Positions 22,753 to 30,494 of a stretch of 64,000 bases of DNA are shown in pieces (the stretch's first letter is position 1; each line of letters starts with the position of its first letter). The stretch spans positions 1-64,000 of IMG/VR virus record IMGVR_UViG_3300009503_000030. The stretch is one strand, 5' to 3'. The stretch comes from a virus. The position numbers were made by a program, and so were the translations under genes. The notes under the pieces are model-generated. The model was not told where the DNA came from. It searched no databases and worked only from the letters and a program-made list of their open reading frames with translations.

Positions 22753-23202
22753 ATGCAGTTCTTCGTGAACGACGGATCGGCTGGCATTTATGTGGACGCG
22801 GCCAGTCCACGGGAGGCCGCCGAGGAGTACGTCAGGACCTCGGAGTGGCCGGAGTCGTCGGCCACCTCGTGGGTCCGCGTCAGGGTTTCGCATCGGGTCC
22901 CGTCCAGACGCGGTATCACGGAGATCGATGACGGGGTGTACTTTGTCCCCATCGATCCGAAGGAGCCGCCATGCACCGAGGGGCCGCTGGACCCCCACGA
23001 GTGGGACCTGCGCTCGGAGGTCGGCCACGGGGCCGGCCTCATCGTGACGGAGGTCTGCACGCGGTGCGGGGTCCGCCGCGTGACGGATACCTGGGCGACG
23101 GACCCTGAGACGGGGCGCCAAGGGCTGCGCTCCGTCCGGTACGAGCCGGCGGACGATGCGTCCCTGGCATGGGTCAAACGAGGAGGTGATTCATGTTTCT
23201 GA
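22753..23202 (+). CDS. Zn-ribbon protein, paralog of the 12934 gene
   Basis: 149 aa. Shares REAAEEYVRTSEWPES and the CTRCGVRRVTDTWATDPETG segment with the 12934 protein; differs in the middle and has a C-terminal extension. One Cys pair plus an upstream DPHEWD motif. Function unknown. It is the first gene behind the tandem-hairpin leader 2, whereas its paralog is third behind leader 1. Overlaps the Csx-like gene by 10 bp. Confidence 0.75.
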   Translation: MQFFVNDGSAGIYVDAASPREAAEEYVRTSEWPESSATSWVRVRVSHRVPSRRGITEIDDGVYFVPIDPKEPPCTEGPLDPHEWDLRSEVGHGAGLIVTEVCTRCGVRRVTDTWATDPETGRQGLRSVRYEPADDASLAWVKRGGDSCF

Positions 23203-23543
23203 ACATCAGCAACCATCCCGTGCAGAAGTGGGACGCGGCCCAGCGGCAGGCCGCGGAGGGGATGGCGAGTCCGGTCGTGGACCTGCCGTTTCCGGCGGTC
23301 CCGCCCGAGGCGGACGAGGACCTCGTGGCGGCCCTGTGCGAGCAGGTGCTCGCGCAGGTGCCCGATGCGGCCACGCACGCGATGGTCCAGGGTGAGTTTA
23401 CCCTGACCTTCGCGCTCGTCAAGGAACTCCAGGCGCGCGGCGTCGTGTGCGTGGCGGCGACGACCGCGCGGGACGTGGTGGAGGGACCGGACGGGACGAA
23501 GATGTCCCGATTCCGGTTCGTCCGGTTTCGGGAGTATCGGTAG
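23193..23543 (+). CDS. Small Rossmann-like protein resembling a CRISPR-associated (Csx-type) family
   Basis: 116 aa, ATG after GAGGAGGTGATTC. The start [12 protein letters not shown] followed by [16 protein letters not shown], then [34 protein letters not shown] and [10 protein letters not shown] at the end match, from memory, a compact family often annotated as CRISPR-associated and possibly related to cyclic-oligoadenylate-binding or ring-nuclease proteins. If so, it could help the phage resist host type III CRISPR signalling. The family recall is reasonable, the function is inference. No active site is assigned. Confidence 0.5.
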   Translation: MFLNISNHPVQKWDAAQRQAAEGMASPVVDLPFPAVPPEADEDLVAALCEQVLAQVPDAATHAMVQGEFTLTFALVKELQARGVVCVAATTARDVVEGPDGTKMSRFRFVRFREYR

Positions 23544-23678
23544 ATGCGGACCGTAATCGCGTTGGCCCTGTTCGCCGGCACCTTTGTGGCGCCGCGCTGG
23601 GTGGGGCCGCTGAATCTGCCTGTGACCCTGCTTTCTGCGGCGGTCATCTTGGCCGTCTGGCAGGCGAGCAGGGTGTAG
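23544..23678 (+). CDS. Small membrane protein, 44 aa
   Basis: Starts at the ATG directly after the Csx-like stop. Two hydrophobic stretches ([14 protein letters not shown] and [15 protein letters not shown]) around a short turn, so it probably spans the membrane once or twice. Function unknown; a membrane-linked partner of the upstream protein is one idea. Confidence 0.5.
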   Translation: MRTVIALALFAGTFVAPRWVGPLNLPVTLLSAAVILAVWQASRV

Positions 23679-23727
23679 GGGGCGCGCCAGGGGCGGGTTG
23701 TCCCTCCTTTTCCCGCCAGCGCGACGC

Positions 23728-23770
23728 CCGCCTTGCCCTGGCCAGGGCGGGCACACAAAGGAGGTCTAAG
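23728..23770 (+). promoter_or_regulatory. Hairpin and RBS before ssb
   Basis: GCCCGCC...GGGCGGGC hairpin with an inner CCCTGGCCAGGG palindrome, followed by ACACAAAGGAGGTC and GTG 23771. Same plan as the other hairpin-RBS leaders; may also end upstream transcripts. Confidence 0.55.
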
Positions 23771-24220
23771 GTGTCTGTCAACAAGGTGTTCCTGATCGGC
23801 CATCTCGGGGCGGACCCCGAGCTCGCCTACACGCAGGGCGGCGAGCCCGTGGCCCACTTCAACGTGGCGACGAACGAGGTCTGGGTGGACCGCGACGGCA
23901 AGCGCCAGGAGCGGGCCGAATGGCATCGCATCGTGGTCTGGGGCAAGATGGCGCTGAGTTGCAAGGAGTACCTCTGCAAGGGGCGCCAGGTCTTCGTCGA
24001 GGGCCGGCTGCGCACGCGGCAATGGGAGGATCGGCAGGGACAGAGGCGGACAACGACCGAGGTCATTGCGCAGAACGTGCAGTTCATCGGGGGGGAGGCG
24101 CCGAGCGCGCGAGGCGCCGGGAAGCCACGCCCGACCGTGCCAGAACCGTCGTTTGTCGAACCGCCGACGACCGACACGATGGAGCCGGCGCCCATCGAGG
24201 ATGACCAAGTGCCGTTCTAG
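23771..24220 (+). CDS. ssb: Single-stranded DNA-binding protein
   Basis: 149 aa from GTG 23771 after AAAGGAGGTCTAAG. OB fold typical of bacterial [77 protein letters not shown] Pro/Ser linker leads to the acidic tip IEDDQVPF, close to the DDDIPF of SSB proteins that recruits repair and replication partners. Binds ssDNA during replication and recombination. Sits in rightward operon 2. Confidence 0.97.
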   Translation: MSVNKVFLIGHLGADPELAYTQGGEPVAHFNVATNEVWVDRDGKRQERAEWHRIVVWGKMALSCKEYLCKGRQVFVEGRLRTRQWEDRQGQRRTTTEVIAQNVQFIGGEAPSARGAGKPRPTVPEPSFVEPPTTDTMEPAPIEDDQVPF

Positions 24221-24228
24221 GAGGTCCC

Positions 24229-24690
24229 GTGTTGCAAGATTTCTTCAATGCAATAGCACCGCTGATCGCACGGATGGTGCAAGAGGCGGGGATGCTCCCA
24301 CCAGCGGCGTTCTTGCTGCGCGGGGACGATGTTGCGATCCTCCCTTTCGTGCCGTTTCGTAGCGACGCTGACAAGGACACGGCGGTCGAGGCCGTCCGCA
24401 CGGTGGTGCGGCTGAGTCGGGCGCGGTGTGTCCTGTTTGTCGGCGAGGCATGGGTCGTGAACGTTGCGGGCGAGGTCGAGGACATCGGGAGCATCCAGCC
24501 ATCCGAGGACCCGCGCCGGCAAGAGATCGTGTTCGTGATCGGCGAGTCGCCATCGGAGCGCTGTGACTGGGCGGCCCCGATCATCCGCGATGAGCAGGGG
24601 GTCCGGCTGGGCGAGTTCGCGGCGTTCCCTGGCGGCGGAGAGGGCCGGTTTGGCGGCTTTTTCCCGCCGCGTCAAACGGACATCAACTAG
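24229..24690 (+). CDS. Hypothetical protein, 153 aa
   Basis: GTG start at 24229 behind TAGGAGGTCCC, 8 bp after ssb. Alpha/beta protein with VLFVGEAWVVNV and IVFVIGESPSERCDW segments; Phe/Gly-rich end. Not recognised. Co-transcribed with ssb. The tRNA gene follows on the other strand. Confidence 0.65.
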   Translation: MLQDFFNAIAPLIARMVQEAGMLPPAAFLLRGDDVAILPFVPFRSDADKDTAVEAVRTVVRLSRARCVLFVGEAWVVNVAGEVEDIGSIQPSEDPRRQEIVFVIGESPSERCDWAAPIIRDEQGVRLGEFAAFPGGGEGRFGGFFPPRQTDIN

Positions 24691-24691
24691 G

Positions 24692-24763
24692 TCGGGGAGG
24701 CCGGGCTCGAACCGGCGACATCCTGCTCCCAAAGCAGGCGCGCTACCACTGCGCTACTCCCCG
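24692..24763 (-). tRNA. tRNA-Pro(UGG), no encoded CCA
   Basis: 72 nt on the minus strand. Acceptor CGGGGAG/CTCCCCG, D arm GCGC/GCGC, anticodon arm CCTGC-TTTGGGA-GCAGG with anticodon TGG, T arm GCCGG-TTCGAGC-CCGGC, discriminator A. The bases after it are not CCA, so CCA must be added; a CCA-adding enzyme gene starts 62 bp away on the other strand. UGG can read all four Pro codons when modified. Confidence 0.95.
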
Positions 24764-24773
24764 TGCGACGCGC

Positions 24774-24802
24774 TTGCGCGCACCCACGAACCAGGCCATA
24801 AT
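24774..24802 (+). promoter_or_regulatory. Promoter of the CCA-adding enzyme gene
   Basis: TTGCGC (24774-24779), 17-bp spacer, CATAAT (24797-24802), start near 24809. Confidence 0.75.
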
Positions 24803-24824
24803 ACCAGAGACGGCTGCGGAGGGC

Positions 24825-26231
24825 ATGGTGGTCGTCCGATTGGTCATCCGAGCGTCTCGCAACCTCACGAAGGCGTTCGTCCCGTCGCCCGATGTGCAGC
24901 CAGTCTGGCTCGTCCGGTCCGATGGGCGGGTCCAGCGCTACTGGGTGAAGATGGACCGTCTTCAGGCATTGGAGCGCCACCCGATCCCAGTCGGCGTGAA
25001 GGGCTACGCGGCGCTGACGCTTCCGAAAGGCGATGCCGTGTTCGAGGGGGCGCGGAAGGTGGTGCGGACGCTCCGAGACGCCGGATACGAGTGTTGGATC
25101 ACGGGCGGCGCCGTGCGCAACATGCTGATGGGCCGTCCGGTGCATGACTACGACATCGTGACCTCCGCGAGACCAGAAGAGGTGCAGAAGGTCTTTCCGA
25201 AGACCGTGCCTGTTGGTGCGAAGTTCGGGGTGATCGTTGTGCATCTACCAGGGCACGGCGACTACGAGGTGGCGACGTATCGAACGGAGTTCGGGTACGC
25301 CGATGGACGGCGGCCCGGGGAAGTGCGGTATGCGACCTCCCTGAAAGAGGACCACGACCGCCGCGACTTCACGATGAACTCGCTGGTCATGGACCCAGAG
25401 ACGGGCCTCGTCCTGGATATGGCGGGGGGGCTAGAGGACATACGGCGCCACACGATCCGGACCATTGGGGACCCGCGACTCCGGTTCGCAGAGGACCATC
25501 TGCGTGCGATGCGCGCGATCCGGTTCGCGGCACAGTTCGGATTCGAAATCGAGAAGAGGACGTGGGAGGCGGTGCGGGAGTACGCGCCGGCGCTGCGGCG
25601 GATATCGCGCGAGCGGATCAGAGACGAGGTGGGGAAAATCCTCGACTCGGCGCGGCCAGGACTGGGCTTGCAGTTGCTGGTGCAGTCCGGCGTTCTTGAT
25701 GTCATCGCGCCGGAGGTTGCGCAGAACATCCAGGGGCGGGTCAAGGAGGTGGCGGACGCTCTGGATGCGCTGCGAGACGCGGGACCGCTTGCGCGATGGG
25801 CCGTGCTTGCATGGCACACAGCGGACCCGCGGCGGTTCATGCATGGGCTGAAACATGCGGGGGATGCTCGGGAGCGCGTTGGGGCCACGGTGGACACAGC
25901 GCACGCGATCCAACACCTGCCTGATCCGGACATGGCGGTCGAGAAGCGTGTCCTGAGGCGCGACGAGGCGCGTGATGCGCTGGCCGTGCTGCGGGCGCTC
26001 GGTCTCAGTCCGGAGGCCGTGAAACATGCAGAGGAGCGGTTGAGGCGCTGGACGCGGGAGTCCATGTTCCCGCCACGGCTGGTGACGGGGGATGATCTGA
26101 TTGCCGCCGGCATGAAGCCTGGGCCGGCCATCGGCGAGGCTCTGCGGCGCGTAGAGGACGAGTGGCTGCGGGGGCACATCCGGACCCGCGCAGAGGCGAT
26201 GCACATGCTTTTCGATTCGGAAGGTACTTGA
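24825..26231 (+). CDS. CCA-adding enzyme / tRNA nucleotidyltransferase (class II)
   Basis: 468 aa from ATG 24825 (GGAGGGC just upstream; GTG 24828 is an alternative). Residues 1-50 carry the shared N-terminal module (VWLVRSDGRVQRYWVKMD). The nucleotidyltransferase head follows: AGYECWITGGAVRNMLMGRP, VHDYDIVTSARPEEVQ (metal Asp pair), then DFTMNSLVMD, GGLEDIRRHTIRTIGDPRLRF, EDHLRAMRAIRFAAQFGF and ERIRDEVGKIL. This is the standard class II order. It can mature the adjacent tRNA-Pro, which lacks CCA. C-terminal helical body ends with DDLIAAGMKPGPAIGEALRR, also normal for the family. Confidence 0.9.
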   Translation: MVVVRLVIRASRNLTKAFVPSPDVQPVWLVRSDGRVQRYWVKMDRLQALERHPIPVGVKGYAALTLPKGDAVFEGARKVVRTLRDAGYECWITGGAVRNMLMGRPVHDYDIVTSARPEEVQKVFPKTVPVGAKFGVIVVHLPGHGDYEVATYRTEFGYADGRRPGEVRYATSLKEDHDRRDFTMNSLVMDPETGLVLDMAGGLEDIRRHTIRTIGDPRLRFAEDHLRAMRAIRFAAQFGFEIEKRTWEAVREYAPALRRISRERIRDEVGKILDSARPGLGLQLLVQSGVLDVIAPEVAQNIQGRVKEVADALDALRDAGPLARWAVLAWHTADPRRFMHGLKHAGDARERVGATVDTAHAIQHLPDPDMAVEKRVLRRDEARDALAVLRALGLSPEAVKHAEERLRRWTRESMFPPRLVTGDDLIAAGMKPGPAIGEALRRVEDEWLRGHIRTRAEAMHMLFDSEGT

Positions 26232-26256
26232 CAAGTCCGCGAGACATTGTGAGAAT
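26228..26256 (+). promoter_or_regulatory. Promoter of the capsid genes
   Basis: TTGACA (26228-26233), 17-bp spacer that includes GCGAGAC, GAGAAT (26251-26256). Predicted start is close to 26263. Confidence 0.7.
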
Positions 26257-26304
26257 GGTGGTATGGACGGTGCGGCGCTACAGCACAGCACGTCGGAGAG
26301 CCTG

Positions 26305-27531
26305 ATGCTCGTGCTTGAGTCGCGGCCAGACATCCGGCTCCCACAGACGAAAGTGCCCCTCGTGCCTATCGTCGGGATCGCCTCGACCGATGTGGTGGAT
26401 ATCGAGGGGGAGAAGATTCCGCAGGACGCGCTGGATTGGTCCTACTTCCTGCGGATGGGCCGGATCACCGACAACCACGGGCGGTCTGCGGGCGATGTCA
26501 TCGGGTATCCGACGAAGGTGGAACCAATCACCCTTCCGAACGGCGTGAAGGGCACGTGGATCGAGGGGTATCTGTATGGGGATGATCGGACGCTCCCGAT
26601 CATCGAGCGGATGCGGGCATCGCAAGCCGTGGGTCGTCCATACGGCCTGTCCATCGAGGCGGGGAACGCGCAGTACGACGAGACGGAGACACCGAAGCGC
26701 CTGATCAAGGCGGACGTGATCAACGTGGCGTTGACGCCGTACCCGATCAACCCAGCGACGTTCGCGGCGGTTATGCGGTCCGTCCTCAAAAAAAAGGGGC
26801 TTGACAAGAGTCTCGCATTTGGAGACCCTTCAAGTGTGAAGTTCGAGGGCGGGGCGGCGCTCGTGCCGCAGGACCTCGGAACAAGGTGGTTGCGTCACGG
26901 AGGTGTAGCGATGGGAAGCATCAATGAGGAAGCCGTCGGGAAGTTCCTCGCGGGGCTTTCGGAGGAGGAAAAGGCGTGCCTCCGGAAGGCGCTGACCGAA
27001 GAGGACACCGAGGGCGAGCCGAGCGGCCTGACGGTCGCAGATGTGCTGAAGGAGGAGAAGGACGAGGCGGAGGGCCTGGAGAAGGGCGTCGCGGAGGTCG
27101 CCCACGGCGTGGACGCCGTGGAGATCGATGTGACCGAGTTCCTGAACAACCTGAACCAGGCGATCCAGCAGGGGTTCGGGGACCTCAAGGCGCTCCTGGA
27201 GCAGGTGTCGCGGGCCGTCGAGAAGTTCACGGCGGCGCCGCAGGCAGCCGCGATCCCCGAGGCCGTGCTCTCGGACATCAGCGAGATCAAGGGGATGCTC
27301 GCGAAGTTCGGGGCGGAGCCGGTGGTGAAGGGCGTCGCCCACGGTCTGCCAGGGCAGCCCTCGGTCTCGCAGGGCAAGTCGCCGGCGGTGATCAAGGGCC
27401 TGCTCCTCGGGAAGGCGAACGACCCCAGCCTGGACATGAAGGTCCGGTACGGCGCGGCGCAGTTGGCGGCGAAGGTCGAGTGCGGGTACATGCCGACCGC
27501 AGTCGAGCTCGCCACCTATGGGATTTCGTGA
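26305..27531 (+). CDS. Prohead protease fused to scaffold
   Basis: 408 aa from ATG 26305 (GGAGAG upstream); ATG 26263 is possible but lies at the predicted transcript start with no ribosome-binding site. Residues 1-160 resemble phage prohead proteases: PLVPIVGIASTDVVDIEGEK, WIEGYLYGDDRTLPIIERMR, RPYGLSIEAG (candidate Ser), NVALTPYPINPATFA. Residues 200-408 are acidic and helical (SEEEKACLRKALTEEDTEGE and a coiled coil around 250-310), as in scaffold domains. Self-cleaving scaffold-protease fusions directly before the capsid gene are common. Cutting would release the shell for expansion. Confidence 0.75.
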   Translation: MLVLESRPDIRLPQTKVPLVPIVGIASTDVVDIEGEKIPQDALDWSYFLRMGRITDNHGRSAGDVIGYPTKVEPITLPNGVKGTWIEGYLYGDDRTLPIIERMRASQAVGRPYGLSIEAGNAQYDETETPKRLIKADVINVALTPYPINPATFAAVMRSVLKKKGLDKSLAFGDPSSVKFEGGAALVPQDLGTRWLRHGGVAMGSINEEAVGKFLAGLSEEEKACLRKALTEEDTEGEPSGLTVADVLKEEKDEAEGLEKGVAEVAHGVDAVEIDVTEFLNNLNQAIQQGFGDLKALLEQVSRAVEKFTAAPQAAAIPEAVLSDISEIKGMLAKFGAEPVVKGVAHGLPGQPSVSQGKSPAVIKGLLLGKANDPSLDMKVRYGAAQLAAKVECGYMPTAVELATYGIS

Positions 27532-27542
27532 GGAGGTGAGCG

Positions 27543-28937
27543 ATGAACATCCAAGAAGGATTCGGGTCGATCAGCCCAAGCGAACTGATCGAGTTGCGCA
27601 AGGCGCTCGCCTTCAACACGCCGACGCCGGCGACTGGGGGCGAGGGGTACGGATGGCCGCTCGTCCCACAGGACATCGAGGCGGTCCTCGCGATGGCCAC
27701 GATCCGCGCGAAGCAGATTCGCTTCTACCAAGCCATCCCGAAGCCCGATGAACTGCTCGGGAGTGCGGTGTACGAGTACACCCGCCAGCAGGAGATCGGC
27801 TACGACGTGGAGCCGTTCGTGACGGAGGGGGTGCTGCCCTTCGAGCACGTCTCGCAGTACAAGCGCGAGTTCACCCGCGCGAAGTACATGGCGACGCTCC
27901 GGCGGGTGACGGACGTGATGGCCTCGGTGAACACCATCGGGGGCGCCGACGCGGTGACGAGGGAGAGCGTCAACGGGACGATTCACCTGTTGGCCCAGGT
28001 CGAGCGTGGACTGTTCCACGCCGACGAGAGCCTCAATCCCGCGGCGTTCAACGGAGTGTTCGCGACGATCCGCAACCAGTTCGCCGAGAACATCGTGGAC
28101 CTGCGGGGGGCCGAGATGAGCGTGGACACCTGTCTCGAGCTCACGGCCCAACTCGTGAACCCGCCGCGCTACGCCTTCCCCCAGGCGATGTGGCTGTCGC
28201 CGTCGGCGCTGGTCTCGCTCGGGAAGGAATCCACGAGCCAGCTCCTCTACTTCGCGGACCCGACGAACCCACAGCAGTATCGTCCGGCGGTGGGCGCGCT
28301 GCCTCGGGGGTTCATGGGGGCGCATGGGGAGATGGTGGTGTACGAGCCGGACATCTTCCTGGAGCCGGAGTTCCCGCGGTCGGAAGCCTCCGTCGGGGAC
28401 GCGCCCGAGCAGACGTTCAGCGTGACGCCTGCGGTGGTGGACCCAGGCCCTGGCGAGACGTCGCAGTTCGCGGCGGGCGATGCGGGTGACTACATCTACG
28501 GAGTGGCGGCAGTCGGCCCAGGTGGGCGGTCGGCCATCGCGAAGACCGCGGCCCAGACCGTAGCCGCTGGCAAGAAGGTCACCCTGACCATCGCGAAGAC
28601 TGGTGGGTCGGTCAATGACATCACCTACTACCAGGTCTTCCGCACGCGGAAGGGCGAGACGAAACTCTGGCTGATCGGGGGTATCGCGTACAACGGGGGC
28701 GTCGCGTCCGTCACCTTCAGTGATCTCAACGACGAGATTGCGGGGACGAGCAAGGCGCTGATCTTGGAGTACGACCCGACGGTCATCCAGTTCAAGCGCC
28801 TCCTGCCCCTGATCCGCATCCCGTTCGCGAAGATCGACCTGTCGGTGCGCTTCGCGGTGGCCCTGTTCGGGATGCCGGTCATCGAAACGCCGACGAAGAT
28901 TCTCTGCATCAAGAACATCGCCTCGACGCAGAAGTGA
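27543..28937 (+). CDS. Major capsid protein with inserted FN3/Ig-like domain
   Basis: 464 aa, ATG after GAGGAGGTGAGCG. HK97-like capsid features: N-terminal PLVPQDIEAVLAMATI, long helix-rich middle (FTRAKYMATLRRVTDVMASV), peripheral part VYEPDIFLEPEFP, and C-terminal EYDPTVIQFKRLLPLIRIPF with FGMPVIETPTK. Residues about 290-405 form an insertion (DYIYGVAAVGPGGRSAIAKT, ITYYQVFRTRKGETKLWL) with the pattern of a fibronectin III or Ig-like domain, likely exposed on the shell. Follows the protease-scaffold gene. The insertion may bind surfaces (inference). Confidence 0.85.
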   Translation: MNIQEGFGSISPSELIELRKALAFNTPTPATGGEGYGWPLVPQDIEAVLAMATIRAKQIRFYQAIPKPDELLGSAVYEYTRQQEIGYDVEPFVTEGVLPFEHVSQYKREFTRAKYMATLRRVTDVMASVNTIGGADAVTRESVNGTIHLLAQVERGLFHADESLNPAAFNGVFATIRNQFAENIVDLRGAEMSVDTCLELTAQLVNPPRYAFPQAMWLSPSALVSLGKESTSQLLYFADPTNPQQYRPAVGALPRGFMGAHGEMVVYEPDIFLEPEFPRSEASVGDAPEQTFSVTPAVVDPGPGETSQFAAGDAGDYIYGVAAVGPGGRSAIAKTAAQTVAAGKKVTLTIAKTGGSVNDITYYQVFRTRKGETKLWLIGGIAYNGGVASVTFSDLNDEIAGTSKALILEYDPTVIQFKRLLPLIRIPFAKIDLSVRFAVALFGMPVIETPTKILCIKNIASTQK

Positions 28938-29155
28938 TGACGGATGGCCGGTGAGCGGCGCGACGGCCCCAGCGTATCGGTTGGGGTAGTCGCGAGCCGG
29001 TCCTAGTCCTACCGAGCAGGCGGTGGCGGTCATCGCGCAGCCCCGCGCGATTGCCACGCAGTTCAGGCGCCTGTCATGTGGGCGTTGAGGGTATCTCTGG
29101 ACCTACGAAGCAGAGACGCCGCGAGACACGGAGCCGACCCCGTTAGCCTGTCTCA
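28938..29155. other. Intergenic region between capsid and convergent head-tail genes
   Basis: About 218 bp without a gene. It contains a short GGTTGGGGTAGTC stretch and one solitary CRISPR-repeat-like hairpin (29084-29117). No T-tract terminator seen. Confidence 0.6.
29084..29117 (+). repeat. Solitary CRISPR-repeat-like element downstream of the capsid gene
   Basis: GTTGAGGGTATCTCTGGACC then TACGAAGCAGAGAC. It keeps the exact TCTCTGGACCT core of array repeats 1-6 and the TCTCTG/CAGAGA stem. Could stall or end transcription between convergent operons (inference). Confidence 0.85.
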
Positions 29156-29587
29156 TCAGGTAGCCGCAGAGCCACGGACGGCGCGGCGTTGGCGCGTCGT
29201 TGGAACGTGTTGGAATGCCTCTGCCGATTGAGCGGTGATCATTGCAGTAATCAGTGGGGGCGGAAGTGACATGGAGTTCGCGAGGAGCTGTGAAAGGTAT
29301 TTTCCGAGGGCCGCCGCGGTGTAGTGGCGGCGTCCCGTGGCTGTTGCTGCGTCTTCTGCTTTCTGCGACAGCTCCTGGTTGCGCTGCTTGATGACACGGT
29401 ACGCATCGCGCAACCATCCTGGCACGCTCTCTAGATGGGCGCGTACCCAGCGGGTGCGCTGGGTGGGCGTGGGGGGGTCGTTGCGAGGATCGGTGTATGC
29501 TTCGACTTCCGCTATCGTTGCAAGTTCCTTCGTGGCACCTCCTGCTGTGGACATTCTATCGCGAATCACATCCACGTCAAGACTCAA
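29156..29587 (-). CDS. Hypothetical head-tail region protein
   Basis: Up to 143 aa; start uncertain (TTG 29587 overlaps the neighbour; ATG 29554 is an alternative). Helical, Gln/Ala-rich, with LRDAYRVIKQRNQELSQKAE as a probable coiled coil. Not recognised. Last gene of the leftward connector operon. Confidence 0.55.
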   Translation of the reverse strand: MSLDVDVIRDRMSTAGGATKELATIAEVEAYTDPRNDPPTPTQRTRWVRAHLESVPGWLRDAYRVIKQRNQELSQKAEDAATATGRRHYTAAALGKYLSQLLANSMSLPPPLITAMITAQSAEAFQHVPTTRQRRAVRGSAAT

Positions 29588-30212
29588 CCGTCACCTTGCC
29601 GCGTACACCTGGCCGCACCTCTTCGATATCGAGCCCGACGAGGGCCGGCGGGTGCAAGACGGCGGCGTCCCATGTGGCAACCGCCGCGATCACGCCGGAG
29701 AACGTCCAGGATTGCGCGCGTGCCCACAGGTCTTCTGGGAGATACTGGGGCATTGGCATCAGATCGCGGGAGCCGGTGTACACCAGGCCCGCGATCCCAG
29801 AGGAGAGAAACGCATCGCGTCCAGCGAGGACCGCACCCATCGCAAGCGCATGGAGGACGCGGATCAGGGTGGCATTCCGTCCGACAGACCAGATGTCCAC
29901 CGTCTGCGAGACGAGGATACAGTGCTCCTCGTCTGGGTGGTCCATCGGGGCGCCGATGAGGCCAATCGGCTGGACTTCTGGGCGCTCGGCATTCAGAAAC
30001 ACGGCCCAGATGGGGTAGGCGCCCAACTCGCGCGGGTATCCAAGGACGATCTGTGGGTTCTGTGTGCGTAGGAGGTCGCGGACCTTCACGCGAGTCGCCG
30101 CATCCAGGTCCGGCAGCAGCCGTTCCCACGCGGCATCGTCCGTCTGCAAGATGGCCCAGGTGGCACGCAGAAGGTTGTGGACGAGGACATCCGAACCGAA
30201 GGAGAAGGACAT
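29577..30212 (-). CDS. Putative neck / tail-completion protein
   Basis: 211 aa. Starts at ATG 30212 following CTGAGGTGACC. Segments DVLVHNLLRATWAIL, DLLRTQNPQIVLGYPRELGA, YPIWAVFLNAERP and EEHCILVSQTVDIWSV resemble a phage neck family found between connector and tail genes. Exact role uncertain, but order (adaptor, closure, this gene) supports a head-tail joining function. Confidence 0.55.
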   Translation of the reverse strand: MSFSFGSDVLVHNLLRATWAILQTDDAAWERLLPDLDAATRVKVRDLLRTQNPQIVLGYPRELGAYPIWAVFLNAERPEVQPIGLIGAPMDHPDEEHCILVSQTVDIWSVGRNATLIRVLHALAMGAVLAGRDAFLSSGIAGLVYTGSRDLMPMPQYLPEDLWARAQSWTFSGVIAAVATWDAAVLHPPALVGLDIEEVRPGVRGKVTVES

Positions 30213-30215
30213 CGG

Positions 30216-30494
30216 TCACCTCAGCAGTTGCCTGAACACCTCTTTTGGCCGGAGCGTCCGGCCCCAGACGGCCTTGTACCGGTCGCGGTCTCCGTGATGG
30301 ACGAGTAGTGCGGTGAGCGGTCCGATGATGCGGATGTCTGGGCCGCGCAGCCGTTGGAAGCCCCAACGAAAGGCGCCAGCGGATTGGTACTCCAAGGCGT
30401 ACTGCGCCTCGCGGATCAGGTGATTCATCACGGTGCGCGCCGCGAGACGCGGCAGTTCTGCAAGGAGGTTCGTGTAGTAGTCGTTGACCGTCAC
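30216..30494 (-). CDS. Hypothetical head-tail protein, 92 aa
   Basis: Starts at GTG 30494, overlapping the upstream stop (GTGA); the longer frame to 30530 starts inside that gene. Helical N terminus (LAELPRLAARTVMNHLIREA) and basic C terminus. Not recognised; place suggests a connector accessory protein. Confidence 0.6.
   Translation of the reverse strand: MTVNDYYTNLLAELPRLAARTVMNHLIREAQYALEYQSAGAFRWGFQRLRGPDIRIIGPLTALLVHHGDRDRYKAVWGRTLRPKEVFRQLLR

Noticed and set aside
29084-29117. Simple intrinsic terminator after the capsid gene
   Set aside because: No T-tract follows; sequence matches CRISPR repeats 1-6 too well to be a generic hairpin.
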